NCBI GenBank assembly: GCA_034638255.1
Contig: JAWPGT010000001.1
Span: 1,550,001 to 1,614,000, forward strand
Length of the DNA: 64,000 nt
Origin: Coprinus comatus
Taxonomy: Eukaryota; Basidiomycota; Agaricomycetes; Agaricales; Agaricaceae
Reading direction: 5' to 3'
Shown: piece by piece, positions 23,825 to 34,067 of the stretch
Layout: the number at the start of each line of letters is the position of its first letter
How positions within the stretch are numbered: position 1 is the stretch's first letter
Position numbers and translations under genes: made by a program
Notes under the pieces: model-generated
The model's database searches: none
What the model saw: the letters and a program-made list of their open reading frames with translations, nothing else
Told to the model about the DNA's origin: nothing

Positions 23825-26344
23825 TCAGTCATGGCTCCTCAACGACCAATTATCCAAAGGCACAGAAGATGGTGTCACAAAGTCGTTGGCGGACATTCCC
23901 GGCCATTGTGGGTTGAAAAGAACCTCGAGTGTATACTGTCCAGCGGGTAAACTGACCATTAAAACGCTTACTCCAGGATTCGGTTGGTCCGCGGCTGGGG
24001 GTGTTACGTCCGACGAGAATCGCACTGCATCTTGCCTGCTAAACGAAGCGCCTGCAGGTGCATTCAACATCGAAACCCTCATCTCCTTTCCGTTGAGGGT
24101 CAATGTGGCTGACGTTCCATCGGGCACCACAGTTGCATTAGTGTGCATGAGCCAATCGACACTTTGCGACGCGTTTATCTCATCCCGTAATAGAACTTGT
24201 CGGCGACCATTGATGAGTCGGATACCGCGCTTGACACTTTGGCTATCAAATCGAGACAAATCAGTCATTTAAACAAACAAAAACAGCGGGGAGTACTCAC
24301 GCATCATTGTATGCGCTCGACATATCCGCTGTGAAGAAAGCGGTAGAATCATTGGGAACCTCAAACACAGTGCTAGATCCTTGGGTAGTTCCAGATGAAT
24401 CATGTTTTATGGTAGGAGCAGCATCAACACGCTGGTTCGCACGTCCAATTAAGATTGTGTTCTGGCCTTCGGTCATCTTCCTGTAGTATTTCCATCTGTC
24501 TGCATCCTGAGCACCACCATTGAAGTAGTTGGGAGAGTTGTAGTCAGCAGAACCAAATTCACCCGCCCAACGTTCACCCAGTGCATCAATCACAAAGTCA
24601 CCAGCGTCGAGATCATTGTGCGTTTGGTGGTTGTCGTTACGACCGGCCTTCATGGCGACGAACAGCGCATCACGGTCTGTCCAACTACTACGCATGGACG
24701 CCCACTGTTCATTTGCATTGTCGAAGAAGTGATCCAAATTGAGACCATCCCAAAAAGCGCCAGAAACACTAGGATTATACCAGAACATGCTCCATGGTTC
24801 AGCCGCGTCATGTTGGTCACGCTGGTGCAAGACGAATGTAGGTTGTTGGAATAGATCGCCATAAAGGAACATAGCGTTGGCGGTAGAAGAGAATTTGTTG
24901 GGACCGTGGTCACCGTAATCAAAGAGTGATCCCGGACCATTGACATACATATGGTACAAACCAGTCTGCCAGAAGTTGCTATTGGCGTCAAGGACGCCAT
25001 GATGAGATCCAGTGGCAGTCAAGAGGGCCGAAACCATCTCAGCATGACCGGTGACACCAAAGTACCAGTAGTTGGGTGTTTCAGCCCATGAGCCGTCATC
25101 TCTGACGGCATTAGCACAGTGTGCTTTGGCATTGTCGAGAGTGTGGCCAAGAAGCTGGCTCGCAACATTTGTGGTGTCATCCCCAAGAATGGCAAGAGCA
25201 CCAACAGTAAGACCGCTATTACAGACACAGTTCCAGTTGCCTGTAATGTCACCAGCCCACCAACCGAACGTGGCACTGCCGGTAAATACGGAAAGGCCAG
25301 GTGTCAAGCCATATCGGATGAGCGTATCCCTAATGATGGCCTTTTGCTCGTTTGTCCAGACATCATACATCCAGTCATAAGCAATTCCAAAGGCTGCGGA
25401 GAATTCGGCAGTATCAAGGAAATGGCCATTGTTCCATCGATCATTTTCATCATTGCCGAATGGGCCAGCATTACCTGCAGCATTCTGTTTTTTTTTTTTG
25501 TGTTGTCAGATACACAATTTAATGAACGCGCATAGAAAAGAGGTACCTGAATTTCAGACCAAGTGCGGTCAACCCAACGAGTGTCACGGGTGATGCGGTA
25601 AACATATGCAAAGGCCTTGATTCTCATCTTGATTTCGCGAGCAATATCCAAGATACCACTGGGACCGTCCATAAAGTAAGCAACAGGTGGCTTGCTGAAA
25701 TAGTCGGTGGCATTCTGGAAGATGGTGGCATTCCACTCTGAAAGGTAGGGGTCTGCGGCGATGCGTTCAGCAAGTACATCCCACTTATACTGTGGTGCGA
25801 ATAAACGGGGTCGATCCTCTCGAACCTGAGTTGGGCTTGGATTTGTAGGTCTAAACGGGTCTTGTGGCCATGCCAGATTACTGGAAGCACTGAAAGTGGG
25901 GGTGGAAAAGGCAGCTGCGGTCTGAGGTTGGGATTGTTAGCATAATCGAATTACAATAAGACAAAATGAACCCACGGTGGAGGGATAGAGAGGTTGCATG
26001 TGTCTGCTGTCGGTCGCGGTGGCAAACACATTTTCTGATAAATCAATGCTAGATCCAGGGGAGTTGTTACCACCAGGGCCATTGGTTGAACCACCGTTGG
26101 CAGAACCACTATTGGTGTTGTTAGAATTGTTGTTGTTAGATGCTCGGCTACCAAGGACGCCACCAAGGACGGCAGCGACTATGACAACGATGAGGACGGG
26201 GACACCAATTTTGATCCAGTTGCTGGTGCGCTTCTTCGCGGCTGACTGAGGGGCAATGAAACCTGTAGATTCGGCGTAGTAGGGGTCGCCTGCGCCATAC
26301 GGCTGGTTGGAAGAGTTGTTTACGGCGTTGTAGTTGGCCGCCAT
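23825..26344 (-). CDS. Membrane-anchored heparinase II/III-like polysaccharide lyase
   Basis: Type II membrane topology: a short cytosolic N-terminus with KKRTSNW is followed by a helix (IGVPVLIVVIVAAVLGGVLG, about residues 48-67) and an Asn/Gly/Ser-rich linker. The catalytic region begins around FAPQYKWDVLAERIAADPYL with an alpha-toroid. It continues with DGSWAETPNYWYFG and a beta-sandwich segment containing DNHQTHNDLDAGDFVIDALG, the His/Asp block typical of heparinase II/III proteins. Four exons (26344 to about 25976, then about 25921-25547, 25493-24300 and 24244-23825). The first intron uses donor GTGGGT. The substrate is unknown; fungal members are commonly annotated as chondroitin AC/alginate lyase-like. 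The enzyme would face the wall or the secretory lumen. Confidence 0.78.
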
Positions 26345-26823
26345 GTTGGCAAGCGCTAAATATCAGGAATGACTTTTCGAAAAGGATATGTTAATGAGAG
26401 ACTAGACGGCCAAGCCAAGGATATAAACTTGAGGTGAGAACAAGAAGGTGAGATGAGAAAAAGGTGACTACACGCCGACTGTTGGCATGTAACAGGTGTC
26501 ACGCGGTTCCCAGCTCAACAGCGTGACACGAATAGCGGTGAAGGATCGAGTAAGATCTACTAATAAACAGGTGAATCTCTTGGTCATGAACACTGCCACG
26601 CCGGGTCTACACTCCACTGGAATAAGTGTGCTGGTGCCACCCGGACCCACAATCGAACGTCTATAATTGCAGTGTTACGCTTAGCCGGTAGTCGTCCGGG
26701 CATTGCCCCTCGAGATCCCCAGTATCCGCTCCTTCGTCTACTGTTGTTCCGAAAGCGTCCCTGTCTTCGGTTCCCTTAAATACCCCCAATTCTCTGCAAA
26801 CCCCCAACCACCTTTGGACTACC

Positions 26824-28347
26824 ATGACTGAGTACGACTTCTCCCCTGAGGCTTACGAACGCTTCCTTCACACCCAAAACCGTGTTGCCAACTGGGTTCA
26901 GCACACTGAACAACATAGGCCAGTCTTTGAGGCAGCAGTTCCTGGTGCCCCAGGTGTAACCCCAACACCTCGTCGTCGTTCTCCTCCACCCGAGCGATAT
27001 CTCTCGCCCCATAGGCCCTCACCTCATGTATACCGTCGTGGACCTGGATCCTCTTCGTCCGATGATTCCTATGTTCATGTTCCTTCTCCTCAGATGCACC
27101 GTGCTCGCCCTCCTCCACCTCCCATCTATGCTCCTCCACCTCCACCCGGTTTTGCGCCTTTCCCTGTCCAGCCATACCCTTCACCTGTGCCCTCTAGGCA
27201 TGAACATCACCGCTCTCTTGGTTCTCGCCACAGGCAACACCGTTCTCAGTCTCAATCTTACTCTCGACGACCTCCTCCCCCTCCTTTGGTGACCCCTATT
27301 TATACATCACCCCCTGCTTCCCCATACTATCCTTCGCCAGGATATATTTACATGTCCCCTCCAATTTACCCTACACATCCAACCACTAGACCTGTCATTG
27401 TAAGTCGCACATCTTATCCTTACTCCACCCCTCATCATTCATGAACTCATTCACACCTTTTCTTGTTTTCTTTTTCTCGATATCTTTTCTATTATGCAGT
27501 ATGTCTAAATCCACGTTGCACTTCGCATCTCCAGAATTACCGTGGACGAAATTCAATAGACCAAACCTTGTCTCCTCACAGTCGTAAAGCCCATTATCAA
27601 TTGGAAAAACCTCCGGCACTATCTTCAACGTCAGAGTCCTCGTCATCAGAGTCCTCGTCATCAGAGTCCTCGTCATCAGATGGTTCTACATCCGCTCCCA
27701 CCTCACCAGCCTCGTTGCCATATCCACATACTCCCGTTACACCTGGTACAACTGCAGGAACACGGGTCTTAAACTCCCGTTTCGGCGGATCTTATGCACC
27801 CCTACCACCCCCACCGCTAATGCAGCAGGATCAGAATCGCATTCACTCAAGTACAAGCATCCCTCCCATCTCGGGCTTTAGCCGCGGTCTCCAGCAAAGT
27901 CCTCAATCTCATCCCCCTCAGGGTCAAAACATACACCACACATCCCATCCTTCTTTTCATTTTCAAAGGAATTATGCTTCGGGTTCCCATCCGCAGACTA
28001 CATCACCCCTTTTGGATGATCAAAATGAACATTATGATTATGGTTATAACCACAATTACGAAACTCGTCAACCTAATGGAAAGCGAGATTACAATCCGGC
28101 TCGACCGAATGGTGGTGACATTACCATCTGCGTCCCCAAACCTCGGTATGGATATATTCCGGTAAATCCAGCCCCCGATATCAGTAATCCGAATCAATTC
28201 GGAATACCTGATGCTGAACCGAGATATGGAACTGGAAATGGATATATGACTCCAAAAACTCCTATTTCTACATCTAAACCATCACGCTTACGCTCTATCT
28301 CAAGGATATTGAGCCCAAAGACAACTCGTGCATCAGTGCGTGCTTAG
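26824..28347 (+). CDS. Pro/Ser-rich protein of unknown function
   Basis: Start ATG 26824 (MTEYDFSPEAYERFLHTQNR). Exon 1 encodes a short ordered N-terminus, then long Pro-rich stretches (ARPPPPPIYAPPPPPGFAPF). An intron near 27400-27531 joins RPVI to NYRGRNSIDQ. Exon 2 carries an acidic Ser tract built from a 15-bp tandem repeat, more Pro-rich sequence, DITICVPKPRYGYIPVNP (a conserved-looking patch) and a basic C-terminus (PSRLRSISRILSPKTTRA). Similar basidiomycete proteins are disordered and uncharacterised. I did not recognise a domain. Confidence 0.65.
27631..27675 (+). repeat. Three perfect copies of a 15-bp coding repeat
   Basis: The unit TCAGAGTCCTCGTCA occurs at 27631-27645, 27646-27660 and 27661-27675, encoding SESSS three times inside the Pro/Ser-rich protein. 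A likely length-variable tract. Confidence 0.9.
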
Positions 28348-30394
28348 GATTCCCCTTTGTGTTTACGTTACCTACTCCACCCCTTGGTCACACAATCTAA
28401 TCTGGTTTGAATTTATTATTACATCCTGGCGAACACGTTCCTTCTGTCGGATTCAACGGGGTTCTAACCGATTTCGTTGTCTCTTCGGTCCGACACTGTC
28501 GTATATCTTGATATTTATCTTGGAGAGCAGGTCTTCAGAAACGTAACGAGATGAACCGATTTATGCTCGCCACCGACAGGGAAACGGAGAGGAACAGTAT
28601 CAATTAGAAAATGGGGAACGGGCATATGTGATATTGCATTCACTACATACATGCTGCGGGCGTATAGGATGTGTCACATTGTTATTAGTATTGGTATCCG
28701 GGTACAGGGGACAAGGTCAATGGCCACGTTTTTTACTCGAAGTTTCCAGCATCAAGGGCTCATGGTCTCTTGTGAGACCGAAACGGAACAACAACATACA
28801 CGAATCGAGCTCCCATGAGAACTTTGAAGTAGTTGGGAAGATTTGATTAACAAAACTAAACGGCGGAGATGAGTATTATGAAATCAACAAAAATACGATA
28901 TGGTTGGAAGACGGTTTTAATTTCCCATGTCAAATCCCTTTCTCTTTACATCTACACTATCATACCCATTTGAATTTGTGAAGCTTTGATCCCAAGGTTC
29001 GAAGTTAATCTGATGGTACAACTTTCAAACAGCTCTCTTGGAAGAAGTAATTCAACCCAAATATATTTGGAAAAGTGAAAGAACTGTGACGAGCGTCCGT
29101 TGTCTATTGTAATTTCGTATATGGCTTCATTTGGTTGCAGGAAGCTGATGGGATGCTTCATTGATTTCTCATATCATGGGCTTTAACTCATTGATGGAAG
29201 AGATATGAACGCTTCAACAATTAAACAACGAATGAGCTATGTCGAGGGTAGTTGTGAATTGATTCTGTTTTTTTTTTGTCCCTACTTCTGTTTCTGTTCT
29301 TTTGTTCTTTTGTTCTGGTGTTGTGCTAATCTTGTTCTATCAATCTTCTTATAGGCACTATTCCTCTTTTTCCTTTATGTGTCTTTGTTCTTGATTTGGA
29401 CTTCTATGTGCTCCGTACTTACTCCCGCAATTATAATTGTAGCATAATACTAGGTTTCGGTAATTCCGTTATGCTAAGTTGGACTCCTAGCATATAATTA
29501 CACTACTCTGTATTATTGTACTGAACACAAATTATGGAAATTGAATAACCTTGTACAACTCCGTTGAAATAGGGAGTAATCAATTAATATTACTCTCGTG
29601 CTCCTGTACAGTAATAATACTTACTACATCAGAAGCTGGCATTATGGTAACAGAGCAAGTGAGTTCCTATCCGAATCCTGGCGGATATGTACTTAGTACA
29701 TTTGTAATTGAAATCCTCTATGTAAGTACGTTTACGGTTTTGAAACGGTCACTACGCCGCCAAAAAAAAACTTTTCATCGCCGACCTTACCGTCCGCGTC
29801 ATTCCAGGGATGACGGTACAAGTTTCAATATGACGCTTTAAAATCCGAAGCAAACTTGTTCAGGCTGGGCGAAGAGATACTAGAGATATTGGGGCTTAAG
29901 CACCAAGCAATGACGATACCAGATGGTATCTATTACCTTACAGGTCACACTTATGGTCGGTAAAGCAAACCGTCAAACCAGGGAACAGTTACTAGTGACA
30001 TAGCAATGATTCAATTTTGTTGTCTAGTACTCAAGCAGTAATCGTACTCGTCCGTAGATAGCGCTACGTTAACGGTCTGCTGACTTGGAGCACTTGACGC
30101 CGCTGGGTGTATTCTATATGTCGATTATCGCATTTGTTGCTGCGCTCCGAGTGAGTGGTACTTATAAACACACCACAATTGTCATGGATATATCTGATAC
30201 CACCAAGGTAACCGTATATGCCAAGTCAAAAAGGAAAAGAGAAAATACGCCTAGACTAATTTAAGGTGTTGAAACTAATATTATTAGAAACTCAAATGAT
30301 GAATTTTCCTAACTACTACCCAACGGCACTCCACTTCCAAAAGTGAAGTGAAGTGAATTTAAATGTAGTAAAAGTAAAACAGTGACAAAATAAA
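28348..30394. other. Two-kilobase region without a recognised gene
   Basis: AT-rich with T/TTCTG-rich simple sequence near 29270-29330 and a small palindrome ATGTAC-TTA-GTACAT near 29688-29702. Short open frames (for example 28952-29161 minus and 29551-29841 plus) show no family resemblance or splice context. No tRNA or rRNA was recognised. It contains the 3' ends of the flanking converging genes. Confidence 0.4.
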
Positions 30395-33063
30395 TCAAGC
30401 ATCTCTCCTTTTGTATACCCAAAGTCTACCTCTAGTTCCAAGCACAACAATAAGTCTACCTTCCATACCCATAGCCGCAGCTTGTAATCTCACATTAGAC
30501 TGCGGAACAAGCTCAGAGTTCTCTCCGACACCTTCGGACTCGTTTCTTTCTATTTCCTTCTGTTTACCTTTACCTCGAGGCCCACCTACATTATCGACAA
30601 TAGGACTATTCATATCAACGTCCATTGCATCATTTTCATCATCATCCCACACGGAGTTTGCAAGTGTGGCATTAGGATTAGAGTTCACCAGAGGTAACTC
30701 GTATTCCAGATCCTCCTCAGTAAGTGGGACTTTCAATGGCCAACCTATCATCGGAGGTGTAGAATCAACCTCCGTAACCCCACAGTTCCACTCCGAAATT
30801 CCTTTGAGCACCGACTCTGGTTCTGAAAATATATTATCGAGGGTAATATCATCATTTGCCGGGTTGATAGACGCTGGAGTGGGACCTTCGTTGAAAATGG
30901 AAAGAGAGGTATTATTAGTAACCAGTTCAACAGGTTGAGTCTTCTTTGGAGTTGGAGAGGATGTGTTATCTAGTGGGATAAGTGGCGGTTTTTTTGTTGG
31001 AAGGTTGGGCAGGTGGATAAGCGTCACAATACCCGCATATTTCTGGATACTTCCATTTCGTTTTATTTCGAGATAGTCCTTTTCATCGGGTGGAAACGCC
31101 GACGAAGATCGGATTGTTGATGGTTGAGTACGATCAGATGTATTGTCTGGAAGAGGTGGTATTGATGACATATCATCATCGTCAATAGGAGGCGTTGTTG
31201 AAGGAGTGGATTGATCCTCATCTGTTGTTGCACCTTTGTGTATTCGTCGACCTTTACTTTTCCCCTTTTTTATTCTATTTTTGCCTGTATCAGCTGCATT
31301 ACTAGCTTCCCATCCATTCCCATTTTCGCTGGAAATACCAGTAGTACTTTTGTCATTGCTTGGGACCTTCTTATCCCTGGGAAAAAAAGGTAGTCCAGCA
31401 GGTGAGGTGTAGAGGGCAATGGGCTCGTGATTCGGTGATTGATAAATATTGACAGAGGGTGAGATCCCTTGAATAGTGACGTCAGGGAAGGCACCAGCAG
31501 CCACCACGTTAAATGAAGCTAGAATGACGTGCTCATTTTAGAGAATGCTGTCGTGTCATACAACGTAGCAAAAGAACTGACCACTCTCTTCATAATCCTA
31601 CGTTCGCACACCTAAGTCAATAACAATAAAAAACGCTTGTAGACATGTAATATGCTCACAGAAGCACAACCGCGAAGAAGTATTTGAGGCGGTTTACCTT
31701 CTTGTTTCCTTATCCAATACTCTCTGGGGAAGAATCGTTGTAGAGATAGCCATTTCCAGACCACAATTTCCCCAGGGACTAGGTGTGTGTCCTTGTTATC
31801 TACATCGTTGGGTTCATTGCGCAAGATCGCAGATGGACAATGTGACATTAAAACCTCTGCGGTAAGCCATTTCACACTAAGAACGCGTGAACGATGGATT
31901 CGGCTACTACTAAAAAGAGGTTTATCTGCTCTTGTTATTTGTGCCGCATTGTGTGGTTGCACATGCCAAATTTTCACACATCGGTCAATCTGTAGGAAAC
32001 ATTAGTGAACGATACAATATTATGCTAACGCTGGAACAAACGTACTCCACAAGTAGCAATAATAGGATGAGTTGGATGAAAATCCTATGCAAAAGTCAAG
32101 CTTTGATTAGAATTTTGATTATAAATATAGCGTGAACTCACAGCATGCAGAACTGCGCCTAGGTGTCCACCTGACCTTTGACCCATTAGCACCATAACAC
32201 ACCGACCTATTCCCTGGCCTTCTGGTTCATTCATGTAGAGACCATGGGGAGCACCAGCTCTGCTAGGGAACATTCCGGGAGGCCAATGAGGGTTTACAGC
32301 GGGATCTCTATGTCCTTGGTGGGGTGTCAACTGGAGATCGTAGATTCTAACTGTTGTATCTCTAGAGGTGCTACAAAATATATGAGGTGTGGTAGGATGC
32401 ACGGCAATATGAGTGATGGCCTACGAACCATGTCAAACCAATGCCATTCAAATAAATAAAGAGGACCTACCCCACCATGGCCACGTAAATAGCTTGAGAC
32501 GCCTCGGCGGAGGGGATTGTAAATCCATAAGATCGAACCTCTGGAAAGCACTAGCAAAGGTTCGTCGATTGCACTGGGAGATAGTACCCAAGCGACATTT
32601 ACAGTGTCAGTATGAATTCTTTGGGTATCAGGAATCTACAGGTTGTTAGTCAATGTGTCACGCAAGATAAAAAGGCATATTACCTCTGGAATTTTGAGAA
32701 CCACATTTCTGACCTTCCTCCTGAGCCATACAATGAAGACACTGGTATCAGCGCCAATAGCAATAGCATCAGCAAACTTTGACACGACAGCCTTCCATTT
32801 AGTTATGTTTTGCTGGGTGGCGTGTTCACCATTCCACAATTTCTGCAGAGATTCCTGAGTCCAAGGAAAGAATGCATGTGTTCGTAATGCTTCCTCTTTT
32901 TTGTTTTCTCCTAGCTATGATTTAGATTAATAAGTAGAATGGGGAATGAAGAATTCACGCTGACTATGAGGTTTTTGTCCTGAATGAATGGGTGATGTTG
33001 GTCAGATCTGCTGTACCACGGTTCCTGATAGGTTCTTGATTGTATCTCGTTGTCAATGTCCAT
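30395..33063 (-). CDS. EED/ESC-like WD40 protein, probable PRC2 subunit
   Basis: Starts at ATG 33063 (MDIDNEIQSRTYQEPWYSRS) and runs through about eight exons to TGA 30397-30395. Blades read GADTSVFIVWLRRKVRNVV, LLVLSRGSILWIYNPLRRGV, HPTTPHIFCSTSRDTTVRIY, GVDRCVKIWHVQ, IHRSRVLSVKWLTAEVLMSH and GEIVVWKWLSLQRF. Order and spacing match EED: the NP after the second blade, the HGGAITHIAVHP block, and the IHR..V..V.WL block all have EED counterparts. EED supports H3K27 methyltransferase and binds the methylated product. After the sixth blade comes a disordered Ser/Pro/Asp-rich stretch of about 300 residues, then a final blade (RLIVVLGTRGRLWVYKRRDA). The aromatic cage residues of EED could not be matched. 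A different WD40 protein cannot be fully excluded. Confidence 0.7.
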
Positions 33064-33250
33064 TTGTGTCCAAGTGGAAGAAAGAGTACATTGATACGCT
33101 CAAAGCAATAAAGCAAAGCAAAGCAGGAATGACGGCAGAGTAACCCAAACCCTAGAACAGGGTCCTGTAACGAGCAGCCAATCACATCACATGGAATCCG
33201 AGCCCGTCCACTCCGCTCAACGCAGCGCAAACTGGACTACATTCTCTGCC
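33064..33250. promoter_or_regulatory. Compact divergent promoter, EED-like / complex I subunit
   Basis: 187 bp between start codons (128 bp if the upstream in-frame ATG at 33191 is used). No clear TATA element. Confidence 0.4.
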
Positions 33251-33841
33251 ATGGCTGACTCCACTGACCACGACTCCCACACAACACACTTCGAGCCAAA
33301 GGAAGTCCTCCCATACGCGACACGGGTTGGTCTCCAAGCTGCCGCCGTTGGTACCTTCGTCAGCACCCTCCAGAATGCTCTGGGTAGCCATTCGTCCGGT
33401 GCTATGGGCTTCCTGACACGGACGGGAGGAACTATTGGATTCTTCGGTGCGCTTATATCATATTCTCTTAATATTGCATGAATATACTGACTTCTGGTTC
33501 TCTAGGTGCTATGGGTGCAACCTTTGCTGCCACCGAAGCGATTGTCGCCAACCAACGACAGAAAAACGACGCTGTCAACGGTGCCGCCGGTGCATGCGCT
33601 GCAGGCTTCCTTGCCGGAGTTCGTGGTATGTATTTCTCATCCTTTTCAATCTTCATATAGTCTTATGTCAAATTCAACAGCTAAATCTCTGCCCATGGCT
33701 GTCGGTGGTTGTGTTGTTCTCGGTGCCGCCATGGGTACATTCGATTACTCTGGACAACTAGCAGGAGAGTCGGGCTTCAGTCTACAAGAAAAACGGAAGA
33801 AGTTCTTCAAACCCGGAACACCAATTCCAGGCTCAGAATGA
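33251..33841 (+). CDS. NADH:ubiquinone oxidoreductase subunit, NDUFA11/B14.7 type
   Basis: Accessory subunit of mitochondrial complex I in the inner membrane, of the Tim17/22/23 fold. Exons 33251-33446, 33506-33625 and 33681-33841 total 477 nt (158 residues). Start ATG 33251 sits in GCCATGG; an in-frame upstream ATG at 33191 is possible. Conserved pieces are VGTFVSTLQNALG, GAMGFLTRTGGTIGFFGAMG, FAATEAIVANQRQKNDAVNG, AAGFLAGVR and VLGAAMGTFDYSG. The Gly-rich helices and the TRTGGTI block are typical of the fungal 21.3-kDa (Nuo21.3b) subunits. The C-terminus is charged (LQEKRKKFFKPGTP). Confidence 0.87.
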
Positions 33842-34067
33842 GGTGCCAGCATGCCCACTATGAATAGAAAATAGATATGCTTCATCCTAGCTCCTTCGTT
33901 TGACAACAAATATTTTTTATCAATTGGCGGTGAGATATGAGAAGCTGTGCAGAATCATATTAAAGGTAATTTATGATATATAATTAAGAATTCGAGATGA
34001 TAAGGTCGCAATAATGGATTGTAAGTAGTAAAAATCTAAAATGTACACCAGTCATTTCCATGTGTAG

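Noticed and set aside
26819..27184. Antisense open frame of 121 codons rich in Glu/His/Arg
   Set aside because: Composition is the mirror of the Pro-rich coding strand; a shadow of the Pro/Ser-rich gene.
28952..29161. 69-codon minus-strand frame with protein-like composition
   Set aside because: Isolated, no homology recognised, no neighbouring exons; within chance length for this region.
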